Source: Irpex lacteus
Lineage: Eukaryota > Basidiomycota > Agaricomycetes > Polyporales > Irpicaceae
NCBI GenBank assembly: GCA_001986395.2
Contig: MQVO02000002.1
Span: 2,108,001 to 2,172,000 of the forward strand
Reading direction: 5' to 3'
Length of the DNA: 64,000 nucleotides
Part shown: positions 22,515-34,434 of the stretch, piece after piece
Layout of the letters: every line of letters starts with the position of its first letter
How positions within the stretch are numbered: position 1 is the stretch's first letter
Made by a program: the position numbers and the translations under genes
The notes under the pieces: model-generated
What the model saw: only the letters and a program-made list of their open reading frames with translations
The model's database searches: none
Told to the model about the DNA's origin: nothing

Positions 22515-24873
22515 TTAAGAAGAGAAACTCTGCCTTGGATAGTATTTAGAGAGTAGGGCGGTACACGGGCAGGTCCATGTACTGTGGCGGCAGTCCGCAC
22601 AATACAGGTCCTCGGCAATGGGCGTGTCAAACACATAGCTCTCCGACCAGTCGTCATCTACTTCGCCACATCTCTTCTGAAAATCTCGCCACCTCCATAT
22701 ATCGTGGCGTGCTTCCCAGCGGCCGTAGAGAATAAGCCGGCTAATTTCCACGCCAGGGACACAATCTGGCCATACAACGTTGACTACCAGATTTTGTAAG
22801 GTGTTGTGATCGGGATGTTCCGGTAGCAGGGAGACAATGTTTTCCAAGGTCAGGTTAGGATCAAGGACGCCGAATGTGGGTCCTTCTGATTCTGAATTGG
22901 GGATGTGCAGGAGGAATAGGCCGCCTGTCTTGAACAAGGTGATCTGAGTATGCTGCTCCTTTAAGAGTGGTATCGGACGTCCCAAGAAGTGACAGCCATA
23001 TTCTAGTTCCCAGGAGGGGTTGCCGATACAATCCGAGAAGCAGTATTCCACATTCTCATCGAAGGGTGTGGCACGATGCCAGCTATTAGGTATTTCTAGG
23101 TCGGCCGGCCAGTATTCTCCCCATAATTCGAAGTTTCTTCGCTTGCCAGTTTCAGTAGATAAGCAGGATTTGTACCAGGCCATCGGTCGAGGTGGATACG
23201 GAGTGAATGATAACTGGTCATAAGTTTCAGTAAATCGAGTGAGATTTGCTCGTGAAGAAAGTATACCTGAGGAAGAAGTTCTTGGCCACATAAACCAAGC
23301 GTCGGGATTCTTTGCAGAATACCTTGGACATCGTGTAGAGCACCCCCACTAAGACAATATAGTCCGAGTTCACCTATCATATTACCAACGGCGAGGAGTC
23401 CGAGCCCAGCGTCATAGTCGCGGACACTCAACGCATACAAGGCCGGCATCTCGCGTTCCGACAACGTAAAGAGAGAGGTGTTTTGCGAGTTCAGAGAAGC
23501 TAACCCTGAGCTGTGCGTCATTAATCGTACTGGACAGGAATTCGGGGACAAGGTATGCCGATTCTCGAGCCATGAGACAATGTTAGAACTTTCATCGAGG
23601 TGCAGCCGCATGGCGAAGCCAAACGTCCGCCCGAATACCCCAATTTCAGGCTCGTGCACCCAAACAAGGAAATCCTCTAATCCCCCTTGAGTTTCAACAA
23701 TGCTCTCTCGCCGGATCAAATACCCATACGCTCCGTCAGAGTTGGATATGAAGACTTGCAAGTCTCCGTCTCCACAAAAGCTCATAATGGCCTGACCGAC
23801 TTGTCGGTTCACTGCCAAGGCAGCGGTAGTCGTGTACTGTGAATGGCCTTTAATCACTGACTGGCGCATGACCATGAGCTTCCGGGGTGTCAACAATGCT
23901 ACTTCTCCGCCATTCAAAGCCATTGTCACCGCACTTCCCTATGACAAATACTAGTAAGTGGTTGTCGCTGCAGGAGAGATGATCACTCACATCTGGGTCA
24001 GGACTGAGGCGGAGGTGCAGCACTGATCCCGTCGTCCAATCGAGGAGTGATGGCACACTAAGGTCGTCGTGCAAAGAAAATGCAATCGACGAGCCCTGCG
24101 CCGCCCGCAAATGTGATATTCCCTCGTGCCGCGCAAGCTGAACGAAGGCAAGGGAGCCACCATGAGATTGAATTGAAAGTACATCAAGTATAGATCTGTT
24201 GAAAAAAAAGTAAGTAAAACGGGATATGGATTTTGAGGAGAATTTTACGTGGGAGTGCGTAATTCAAGTAAGATGACCACACCATGCTCGCTCGAAACTT
24301 CTACCAAGCCGTTTAGCACGGGGCCATGCAAGAATGCCTGTGTAACAAGGCCTGCACCACGTGGAGCCGCATCCAACAGAGTCTCAACGGAGTATAAAGA
24401 CAGGATTGACGAGGAAGAACTTGACGTAGCTACCAAAAGCCACGCCGCCCCAATTAACCGCACCCAAGTAATTGACTGAGATTGTGGGATTAGGGCTTTC
24501 CGAGGCGACCTATAGGTAGGATCAGTCATGCAGCGATGGAGCCTTAATGTATGAGTAACAAGCGTCTTCATCTGAGAGCCGCTAAGAAGGTCTAAAGAAA
24601 TGGTTTGAAGGGGGTATGGCAGATTGGCTTGCAGAACGTCTCGGCGCCATATGAGCATCCAAATTTGTTTCGTCAGGCACAACTCCCACATCGTCTTGCA
24701 AGTCTGAAAGGCACATGTCAGTAGAATTTCAAAAAGGGGATACACAACGAGGGAGCAGATACCTGACCTAAAGAGAGGATATCTCTGGCGGATGAATAGT
24801 GAAGGGCGAGCACAAGTGGATCCTGCATGCGCGCATCCACAACTATCGGCGGCACAATGGGGGAAGACAACAT
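22515..24873 (-). CDS. F-box protein, cluster copy C, 713 aa
   Basis: Exons: 24763-24873, 24249-24703, 23991-24195, 23267-23938, 22515-23213. The first exon reads PLVLALHYSSARDILSLGQ, a weakened F-box in which the usual LCYL core is HYSS. Skp1 binding may be reduced. Exon 2 has LCLTKQIWMLIWRRDVL and exon 4 the ALYALSVRDYDAGLGLLAVG signature. The end carries C-x2-C-x6-C-x-C (CADCRHSTWTCPC) and runs about 15 residues past it. This cysteine tail is shared with E, F and G but not with A, B or D. The gene is divergently paired with copy D, 421 bp away. Confidence 0.85.
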
Positions 24874-25294
24874 TGCTCGTAAGTGTAAAATAGTGGTGTA
24901 CGCAGGCTGTCATCGAGAGTGAGGGTATCGTGACAGTGGTTGAGAATCCGATTTGGAGTTGTCACGTCGGGATCAGCCGGATGAATGTTGGGCGCGTCAA
25001 AAATGCCTGAAAGGGAAGTTCATTCTACTCCAACGCCGACTGTGAATCCAAGTCCAGGATATCATATTGACTGCCGATCAGCCAATTCTCGCGTGAGGAG
25101 CTTCAATACTTCAAGGTGCACTCTTGAGAGGCTCACCGAGTACTACTACGCAGCCTGCTGCACAACGTCTTGCTGACTCTCTCTACGACTACGTAAGTAC
25201 TATCTTCCACTGCGGCCCATACGACCACTTATCACTTATTAATCTCAGTCCCCCCGAATTTACTCATAACCCGGTGCATTGTAGTATTCGTCTG
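24874..25294. other. Shared upstream region of copies C and D
   Basis: This 421-bp gap must serve both head-to-head genes. I find no TATA box at a convincing distance and no obvious sequence shared with the A/B gap. Confidence 0.45.
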
Positions 25295-27629
25295 ATGCTA
25301 AATTTCTCTTCTGTTCACCCGGCGATCACGAGCTCGCACATGCGAGATGTGCTTCTGATCGCATTTTGCTACCTCTCCGTCCAGGATCTTCTGTCTGTTA
25401 GCCAGGTACGTAAATGCAGCTCTTTCCTAGAGAGCTCTAAACCTTACTCGACTTCAGACTTGCAATGCATTCCGGCAAATATGTGCGGCAAAGCAAATCT
25501 GGCTGAATGTGTGGCGTAGGGATGTTTTGCGAAAGGGACTGCCTCAACCTTGCCAGCTGGCTCCCTTGGGCTCCCTGAACGGTTCTCAGATGAAGGCCGC
25601 TGCTATGCACGCTCTGCGACTCCACAGCACTCTGACGTGTGCCCCTGAACGGAGGCACATACGCAAGGCGCCTTTATATCAAGCTTATCCTATCAACTGG
25701 ACAAGAATTGTGGATGGCTCCTGGCTCTTGGTCGCCATGGCAGATTCTTCAGCTTCAATTCTCTCCCTATTCTCGATTGAATCTCTCTTGGGGGCTCGAT
25801 CTGAGGATCTACTCACACAGGTGTTCTTGGAGGGGACAGTGGTCAATGGTTTCGCGGAGGCCTCAGTCGAGTATGGTATCATCATTGCTCTTGAGTTACG
25901 TACCCCTTCGTGAGTATAAGTTGATTTACGTCGTTTGCATATCACTGACGCAAGACATACAGTCTCACTGTCGAAATATTGTCTGTTCAGGCTCATGAAG
26001 ACTCGTTTGAATTCACTCGTCTGGCGCGTCATCATGGAATCTCACATATTCGAGCACTTCATGGAACCTATCTTGGTTATGCTTTGCACGACGATGTCTG
26101 TGTTCCGTCAATTATGGACTGGACGACTGGAACTGTGGCACATCTGTCCACGAAACCTGATGTTACGGTATGTGTTTTGAGTTGACGTCCGTGTCACGAG
26201 GTAACTCAAATTTACTTAGGGTGGCGTGGTTGCGATGGCCTTGAGCAATACCCAAGTAGCGCTCTTGACGCCAAAGAAGCTCAGCATCAGGCAAATATCG
26301 CGCTCCGAAGATAGCATTGTACATTTTCCGGTGACAGCCGCCTTCACTGTCGACCAGACCGTCGAATATGCCGACCTAGCCTTCTGTGAGGAAGGCTCTG
26401 AGACTACTCTTCGGGTATGTATCTCGCATACGGGCGGTGTTTACGCTTATTCGATCCCCACGGCCTTTCGTATACTGGATCGACGCAGCTTGGATACCGC
26501 TCTATTATGGTCCCATGAAATCGAAACAGACGATTCGGCGCTTTTCAATCGCACACTCATGCGGCCCATGCTCGACCGCACTCATGCCACAATCTCTTGG
26601 TTAGAAGACACACCTAGTCTATCGCGAAGAGCCCACCCTGTCCAATTTGTCTCAGTCATACGAGGCTACACCGACCTGAACATGTCTTTCCCAAATCTTT
26701 CGCGCTTTGGACTATCTGAACAGGACATGCCTGCTCTATATGCCTGGAGCACTCGCGATTACGACGAAGGGCTAGGACTGCTTGCGGTAGGCAATATAAT
26801 GGGCGAGCTTTGCCTCTTCAGCTTCGCTCCTGATACTTTCTGCGGGTTGAAAGACGCTATCCAGACTGTGGGTAACCTTCCGTGGACTGGTCAAAAACCT
26901 TTGCCGCAGGTGAGTATAAGCCAGTTTTCATCCATGGTTATAGAGTTGATCCATTGCGAGTACTGTCAGACTGTGTGTACCCCATATCCTCCTCGTCCAT
27001 TCTGCTGGCAGCCCGGTCATCCTAATGAATCGGAAAAGCAACAGCTTGTTCAGCTATGGGAGAAGCATTGGCCGAAAACACTGAATGAACCCTCGGGATG
27101 GTCCCGCCCTTCACTGGATGAACGGAGTACCATATACAGTTTCTGTGACGCCATCGGCAACGCGGCTTGGGTGTTGAATGCTCAGTGTCATTTCTTTGGG
27201 GTGCCCATTCCTCTCATTCATGCAAAAGACTACTCTGTGACCTTGCTCAAAGTTGGCGGGCTGACCGTCGTGTATAGAGCGGACCTAGACTCGGACGTCC
27301 GCTTATGCCTTGTGATGGACCCAGGATTGAGCCTTGACACCATTTTCGCAATGCTTCCCGAAGGTCTCGATGGTGACTACATGCTTAGGATAGTAGAAGG
27401 GGTGGTCCATACAGCTGTTATCGAGCCAGGCATGTCAGAGGAAGTTAGGCGCGTAAGAACATACAGGATCTGGGAGATGCGGCATGGCATAAATAGATGG
27501 AAGGACTTCAAGGAGAGAGGTGGTCAAGTGAGCAGCCACTGGCTTGCAGTTGATTTGTCTTGCCCAATTGGCTTGAACGAGTGGCGCTGTAGTGACGAAT
27601 GTTCTATCTGTTACGGAATTGATCAATAA
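25295..27629 (+). CDS. F-box protein, cluster copy D, 705 aa
   Basis: Exons: 25295-25405, 25458-25909, 25963-26167, 26220-26909, 26970-27629. The last intron (60 nt) is open in frame, so exons 4 and 5 read as one long frame. The splice is placed by comparison with copy A, which has a stop there. D is closest to A. Both have a 452-nt second exon (455 nt elsewhere), the segment PERRHIRK before an aromatic YQAYPI stretch, and the ending C-x3-C-x2-C. The F-box reads LLIAFCYLSVQDLLSVSQTC. Start choice lies between 25295 and the in-frame ATG at 25340. The longer form gives 15 extra residues, MLNFSSVHPAITSSH. Confidence 0.85.
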
Positions 27630-28209
27630 TGTGTCTTTTTTTACCAGATTATAGTACCCGTGTATCGATTCCAGGACCTGCTTGTGTTGAGAAGCTTTCC
27701 ACGAAGGGTGTGTCTACTGATCATGATAGTCACATGGCAAATGAGATCTGCGTGTTAGCTAAACAGCCTAGGCTTACCGTGCGCAGGTTCAAGTTCGGTT
27801 ATGCGGAAATGTTTATTTGGCATCGAGTAGCTGTATAGCAATACCTAGCCCGGATGTTGTGATTCTAAAATATTTGTCTGCGGAGGAACTTCTCTTCCAT
27901 GAGCCTGAGCGTACTACAGTGATATTGACCTAGTATGACCGAAAAGCGACGCCGTGACTCAGATGACCTGCCAGTGGACTATTTCTACTTACTCTGCCAG
28001 TGACTATGTATAATTTCAGCTTACCTCAACTCAATCACAGTGCCCTTCAAGTTACTCACTGGCATGAACATCCGAGTCACTCATGGCACAGTGCCGGTTG
28101 CAAATGGTAGGTAAGCTGCAAGATCGACTCGGGACTTGAATCATGATACAACATGTGTAAGTATAGTATGTACTAAAGTGTCCCACGCAACCGTGACCCA
28201 AAAGAAGTA
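27630..28209. other. Intergenic between convergent copies D and E
   Basis: A 580-bp gap with the two 3' ends. A 69-codon open frame at 27629-27838 has no supporting feature. Nothing else seen. Confidence 0.5.
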
Positions 28210-30542
28210 TTATTGTTGGTACTTCGATAACACCACGGTGCACCCACAGCTCCATGATCCGCTGCGGCACCCAGTACACCAAAAATCGCGGTCAAAAGCC
28301 TTGCCCAGAGAATAACTCTCTAACCAATAGTCATTAAACCGCCCGCCTCTTTTGCGAAATTCCTGCCACCTGCATAAGCCATGACGCGCTTCCCATCGTT
28401 TCATTGGAAGTAGGTTTCTGACTTCATTTCCAATGGCTATATTCGGCTCTACTGTGTTGACAATTTCGTTATTGATTGCATCATCGGGCAGAAGCGCGAT
28501 AATCTCTTCCAAGCTGAGTGTGGGGTTTAGTACGAAGAACAACGGTTCTCCAGATTCGTTGTCAGGTTGGAATAAGACGGTGAGCCCGCCAACCGTGAGC
28601 AGAGCGACGTATGCTTGGTCCGTATTTTTCTGGATGAGCGGTATGGGTTGTCCTAAGAAGTGGCACCTGGTCTCTAACACCCAGGAAGCAGAACCAATGA
28701 TATCGCAAAAGTCCTCCAACAGATCCCCCGATTCAAGATTGTGAAGCACGAGACCAGTTGTCGGGAACTGCCAACTCTCTCGGCCAGTGCTCGTCCCAGA
28801 GGCGCGCCAAATCTTCTACTTCGTTCGGTCGAGGCGCATCCCATAAGAATGGTCGCGGAGGCGCAACAGCGAGAACCGACTAACAATACATGTGAGTATA
28901 GCACAACGAAGTAATGTCCACGAATCATACCGTGGAGAGAAGCTCCTGTCCGCTCCATTCCTGAACTACGATTGGATCGAGAATATCAAGAACATCGACC
29001 CCTGCATCTCCATTGAAGCTGCAGATCGCAAGTTCACCTATCATGTTGCCTATCACCAGCAGACCCAAGCCAGGGTCATAGTCTCGGACACTTAATGCGT
29101 ACAAAGCAGGGATCTCGCGCTCGGATGGGGGCAAGCATGGTGCACACTGTTGCGAGGTTGGGGAGCCTACACTCGAAGTTCCTGGAGTCTCCATCATAAG
29201 TCTTACCAAATTAAGCGTAGGGGAAAACACCAGTATTGTCTCCAGCCACGATACAATTCCAAAATTCGCCTCAATTAGCGGCCGCGAGATGAGGCGGAAG
29301 TTGGTTATCGCTAGCGACGGGCCGGATTCGGCAACCCTCGTAAAGCGTGCTTGAAGCGACTTCGTCGTATGACAAGGATCCACCCTGACAGAGTATATGT
29401 AGATCCCTCGACGGTTTGTTATGCAGACTTTCAAGACGGTGTGACTGTCTTCTTGCAAGAAAGCCATCACCGCCGACCCTATTTGCGGCGAAAGGGGAAA
29501 TGAAGCGATGGTTGTATACATGATAGGATTTTGGACACTATGGGAACGCCGCATGACACTGAGCTTACGTGGTGCTAAGACACCGACGTAGTCCCCGTCG
29601 AAGGCCATTGCAACTGCACCTCCCTATATTGATGTCAAAATGCGGCGTCAGTCATGAACATGTACTAGGGTGCTCACGTTTATGTCCGGGGATTCACGAA
29701 GGTGTAGGACATCCCCTGTCACCCAGTCTAGCAAGGACGGCACACTGCGGTTGTTGTGCAACGCAAATCCGATCAACGAGCCGTGCAACGCCCGTAAGTG
29801 GGAAATTCCATTGTATTTCGCCAGCCTAACAAAGGCCAAAGAACTGCGGCGAGACCGAATTGAGAGAATTTCAAGGTGATACCTGCATAGTCATGTTAGA
29901 AGAAGGGCCAGATAGTCAATATATGAATTGTTCTCACGTGGGTGCTTGCAGTTCAAGAGCGATCACTAAGCCATGTTCATCCGAGAGTTCCACGAAACCA
30001 TTGACTACACATCCGTTCAAGAAGGCCTGCGCGAGCAGGTCGTGTGATCGGGCTCTCAGAAGCGATTTGACGGAGAATAGTGAGAGAACAGACGATGATG
30101 AATCAGACGTGGCTACCAAAAGCCACGTCCCGCCAACCAATCGAACCCATGTAATTGGTTGAGACTGTGGAAAGAAGACCTGGCGTAAAGTGTGTGCGGT
30201 ATTGGCGGATACAGTCATGGTGTGGTGGAGCTTCAAGGAGTTTATAACGATTGCTTTCATATTTAAGTCGGTCAACGCCTCCAGTCGGAGCAGTTGAGTT
30301 GGATGCGGGAGATTCTCCCGGAGCACGTCCCGATGCCACACGTGGATCCAGAGCTGTTTCTCCAAGCACAGCTGCCACATCTGTTTGCAAGTCTAAGAAG
30401 CTTATCAGACCGAAGACGGATGGGTGAAAATAGGCACGCGTAGACGAACCTGACTGAGAACGAGAATATCCTTGACGGATAAGTGAAGCAAAGAAAGCAC
30501 GAGAGGATCGTGAAGCCGTGGATTCAAGATCGTCATTGTCAT
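28210..30542 (-). pseudogene. F-box protein, cluster copy E, frameshifted in last exon
   Basis: Exons: 30450-30542, 29938-30392, 29678-29882, 28931-29623, 28210-28879. The first four are intact and in phase, with a normal F-box (PLVLSLLHLSVKDILVLSQTC) and propeller core ALYALSVRDYDPGLGLLVIG. The last exon is 670 nt, one more than a multiple of three. After about 42 codons of it, the frame DNWSRASQS meets TGA at 28733-28735. The rest of the domain (EDFCDIIGSASWVLE, then CHFLGQPIPL and a CTGCRSGSWSCGC tail) continues in the next frame. One extra T in CTTGAA explains this. The product would lose roughly 180 C-terminal residues. It is either a young pseudogene, a truncated protein, or a base error in the assembly. 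TATATATA lies about 20 bases before the ATG. Confidence 0.8.
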
Positions 30543-30828
30543 AGTTGACAAAGGCCCGCTATATATATGTATTTTCGTCTGTCCTGTGGTGCGAGGAAAG
30601 TATAGCGTACTTTCCGCAACTACTCAATACGTGACTCGGCGGATGTTCAAATTCTTATGACTCTGTGAAATCATGAAGTCAGTAAGCGTCCTGAAAGTAT
30701 TAACGATAGGCATGGGGCACAGGAAAGGGTTACCTGATCTCCCGCACGGTTGCGTTGAAGTTCCAGGAGATCTGCAGTATTGCGAAGACATCTATAACAT
30801 GGCAGAAGCTACATAGCTTAGTTGTTAT

Positions 30829-32217
30829 GGGGCACGACGCCCAGGGTGAGGCTTATGTAATCGCGTGCCCCGCGGGGCACGCCGAACTCGGCAGGACCCC
30901 ATAACCGCGGCGGGGCGTCGGTCGTCGCAGAGAACGGCGAGCGAGGGCCAACGTTCGACACGGAACGTCGCGTAACCGCGTCGAACGGGCGCCTGATATG
31001 CAGATGGATACTTTTACGCACGGAATCTATAATTTGATAGGACGATAAGCGGGTGCGGGCGCGTTTGTTTATCGATGCGTGCCCCAGCAGCGACAGAAAT
31101 CGAGTTTGTGCATGGGGCATAGTGTTGTGTCGAGTCGAGTTGAGTTGAGTCGAGTCGATCCAACTCGGAAAAACTCGACATCACGAGTTGAGCCGAGTCG
31201 AGTCACCGAGTCGACTCGCGAGTTCGCATCACGAGCTTCGGATTTCCCCGTGCAGTGTGAGGAAAGTCGTTTTCACCGATTCGGAAGGGTTGAAAGATAA
31301 ATATTCTCACCCAAGAGTGTCTAGAGTATTCTTTGCATTGTAGCCTCCAGTAAAATCATTTGTGAAGGCGGGGGTATGTATGCCTGAGCCTCCGAAAGTG
31401 TTTTACTGGCTGCAGGTTGGCGCCGGCCTGCTTTCACCGGTATAGACGCGCCTCCTCAGGTAAGCGGACTGACGTCGACAGGCTGAAACGAACGGGATCA
31501 CGGGAAATCGTGTCTTGGCCAATCAGGTACAGTGGATGCAGTCCCATCAGCAACTCGCGAGTCGACTCGAGTGTGAAACTCAACTCAACTCGTTTTCCGA
31601 GTTTTGCTTCGCGAACTCGCGAGTCGAGTTGACTCGGTGAGTTGGACTCGACTCGACACAACACTAATGGGGCACGCTGACCACTCGGCTGCCAGCCAAA
31701 ATCAGCGTGCCCCAGGTAGAAATAAGGCCATTAATTTTGTCTGGGGCATGCCCGATATACATCTGCCATCAAACGCCTCGCCTACACTCGCTTCGCCGCG
31801 CCCGCGGGAAGATGGGCAACATCCCGCGTTTTTCTATCTCGAGACCGCTTCTATTTATTATTCAGTGTCCCCATATTGTAAATTTAGACTCAAATGAATA
31901 TTCAGTAAGCTTTTGAAAGCTCTAGAAGCTACTGACGACGTACACGGCGCGTTCGTAGTGTACATGAGTGATAACTGCCTAAAAAGGCAGTTGAAGTACA
32001 AAACTCCGAATTTCAAGTCATAGCGCAACGCACCTTGTAAAATCGTCCAAAACTTTATATACACACTATAAGGAGCACATAAATATATTATGTATACAAA
32101 TCCCGTGTGTTCTCTCAAGGGGGAACCACCAGGTGCACCTCGCATGCTCAGCACATGACTTGTCCGCTTTGGTAACTGTTCGGGGTCCGTCCACCAACAA
32201 GCGCCCGCGCGTGCCCC
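30829..32217. repeat. Cluster of GGGGCAYG motifs in both orientations
   Basis: GGGGCACG or GGGGCATG (or reverse complements CGTGCCCC) occur at 30829, 30864, 30874, 31078, 31114 (GGGGCAT), 31669, 31706, 31743 and 32210, nine times in 1.4 kb. Some pairs face each other around short GC-rich spacers. They look like the degraded inverted ends of one or more short elements nested together, with the CGAGT-rich element at 31122 inserted into one of them (GGGGCA-TA on one side, TA-ATGGGGCAC on the other). No coding sequence lies within. Confidence 0.5.
31122..31664. mobile_element. TA-flanked MITE with CGAGT-rich inverted termini, 543 bp
   Basis: The left end starts GTGTTGTGTCGAGTCGAGT and the right end is its inverse complement (ACTCGACTCGACACAACAC). 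The arms run about 110 bp and consist largely of repeated CGAGT/ACTCG words. A TA dinucleotide abuts each end (31120-31121 and 31665-31666), as for Tc1/mariner-type target duplications. The interior has no transposase frame. Such pentamer-rich arms could fold into a long hairpin in single-stranded form. Confidence 0.75.
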
Positions 32218-32788
32218 AGATCGTTTTAAACATAGCTTTTGAACGACTCGGGTGGCGGTAAATCCTGATGCTCGAGCGCTAAGTATTGATTGTGTCTATT
32301 TACATCTGATCTGGATCTGACATGATATCTGCCAAACGACTAGTCTCGACGCGCCCTTTGTGACAAGTCCCCCGTGGGAATGCTGAGTTTCAATTTCCCA
32401 CAGAGCCGGAACGGCACAAGCGCGAGCTCTCTTGTTGCAGATCTCATTTCTTCCTTTTCTGCGCTATGTTTGTGAGGTATTTCAGCAATGCATGTAGTTA
32501 CAAATGCTTAGAATCCACCCTGTGGTCCGTGGCATGTGAGCTGACTCCAATATGAATGTGCGGTAGCCTGCTGAGGCTCACTGACCACAGTAACTGCTAG
32601 GGAAGCTGCATATCAGATCTTTGAGGCCCATGAGACCTACATAGTACCGAGAAACAATTGATAGTAGCTAAAAGATCCATAACTAAGCGAATACACTACT
32701 GAAAGGTCGCTAACCTGGAGGGCCTCACTCTCGAACGAGCCACTGCCGTCGGCATTTTGAACTCCGCCGTTCCCACATCGCAGTGTAG
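31667..32788. other. Non-coding stretch upstream of the truncated deacetylase
   Basis: Apart from the GGGGCAYG words this 1.1 kb shows no exon I can support. The missing first exon of the deacetylase downstream would be expected at its right end, but no sequence encoding the family's N-terminal metal-binding motif is present on either strand. Confidence 0.5.
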
Positions 32789-34201
32789 GGGATGTATGCG
32801 GGTGAAGTTGGTGTGCCTCGGCTTCTAAAGCTCTTCAAGAAGTATAACATCACCACTACATGGTTTATACCCGGTGAGAGCCCTTATTTACCGGCTACTA
32901 GCACACTCCGTGACATTGATCATATATTCAGGCCATAGCTTGGAGACATTTCCCACAGAGATGGCCGCGGTCAGGGATGCAGGTCACGAGATGTATGTAC
33001 TACATCCCCTGATCAATGCAATATGGCGCCGACGAATGAATATTGAGGTTTTAACTCGTTTCATAGTGGTCTTCACGGTTACTCTCACGAGGTACGGTCA
33101 GGCGATTTTCAGTGGAAGCGAGGATTCTCACTGGCGTATCCCGCAGAATCCCGTAGCTATGACACTAGACCAACAGAAAGACATATTGGACCATACTTTC
33201 GACTTACTGACGAAGTTCAACAATGGTATACCCCCGAAAGGTAGCGTTGCGCCTTGGTGGGAGACCAGCAAAGAAGGCACAGTACTCTTGCTCGACAAGG
33301 GCATTGAATATGGTCCGGCTTTTGATCATATCTGCCGGACATTTATACTGACTATCCTATAGATCATTCTAACATGGCTCACGAGTACGCATCCAATCAC
33401 GGGTACGAAACTATGTGATAAACGACTTTCTGTAGCTCTCAAGCTTATTACCTACGCGACGAGGATACGTGGACAAAGATTGATTACAGTGCGAAGGCAC
33501 ATACGTGGATGAAGCCTCTTCAGCGTGGCAAAGAAACGGGTTTAGTGGAGATTCCCGGGAATTGGTATTTGGACGACCTGCCACCTATGATGTAAGTAAA
33601 ACTCCTCGTGAAACACGTGCGATGGGAAAACTTGTGCGCGCAGGTTCATCAAGGCAAGCGCAAACTCTCATGGATGGGTCAGTTGCTCTTACTTCCTGTC
33701 GACATCCGAGCCAATGCTTCCAAACAAACAAACCCCTGCAGGTCAACACGCGAGACGTAGAAGATCTATGGAAGGATACGTTCACATACCTCTATAGGTA
33801 AGTATTTGTACGCTTTATGATCACGATTTGCGTTTCATCTTTACTATCATATACAGAGAAGAAGTAAACTTTATCTTCCCCATAACAATCCATCCGGACG
33901 TCAGTGGGTAAGCTTTCTCACTCTTCCGACAATTTCACACTTGCACATTTCTTTGACATTGATCGTCTACATAGGAGACCCCATGTACTCATGATGCTCG
34001 TATGTAAAGTCCGATTGTCAGTTCGTTGGAAGAGATTTGACATTAGAGGCGTAGGAACGCTTCATCGAATGGATAAATACCCACGAAGATGTACAATGGG
34101 TCCCTATGATCGACATGGCGAACGAATTCCGAGCGAGATGCTCTCCGCCCGCGGGTGCTGTCATGCCAAAAGGTTTCTCTAGTGTCGTCCATGACGCCTG
34201 A
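32789..34201 (+). pseudogene. CE4 polysaccharide deacetylase, 5'-truncated
   Basis: This is a NodB-fold polysaccharide deacetylase, PgdA/PuuE-like branch. Exons: 32789-32873, 32932-32992, 33067-33091, 33147-33312, 33363-33384, 33436-33591, 33644-33677, 33742-33797, 33857-33907, 33975-33999, 34055-34201. From the ATG at 32792 they join in one frame of 218 codons with no stop. Recognisable blocks are [34 protein letters not shown] (metal-binding His-x3-His), PPKGSVAPWWETSKEG, LPPMMFIKASANSHGW, and the C-terminal HPDVSGRPHVLMML with FIEWINTHEDVQWVPM. Intact relatives have about 300 residues, and the absent N-terminus carries the catalytic/metal Asp pair. The exon starting 32789 is preceded by an acceptor (GTGTAG), so a lost upstream exon is likely, probably removed with the adjacent mobile-element debris. 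It is convergent with F-box copy F. Confidence 0.8.
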
Positions 34202-34275
34202 GCCGGATGTTGTGGCTGGATCTTGACACCGTCAAGTAGTGTGGATGGACTTGGAGTCTATTCTGTAGTCTATAG

Positions 34276-34293
34276 AGGCTGGTTCACGAGCCT
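34276..34293 (+). repeat. Dispersed hairpin repeat, copy 2
   Basis: This is identical in its 18-bp core to the copy at 4326 and also preceded by TATAG. It lies between the deacetylase and F-box copy F, on the 3' side of F. Confidence 0.7.
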
Positions 34294-34434
34294 ATCTTGG
34301 AATGGTGACTTAATTTCGAATCAGATTGGCATATCAAGGTCTTCAAGTTGAGCACTCAAGCGGCTTGTGATGTTCATGAATCGTAACTGATGATATTGAA
34401 CGTATGGTGTAGTACCCAATCGCGTACAGATTCG

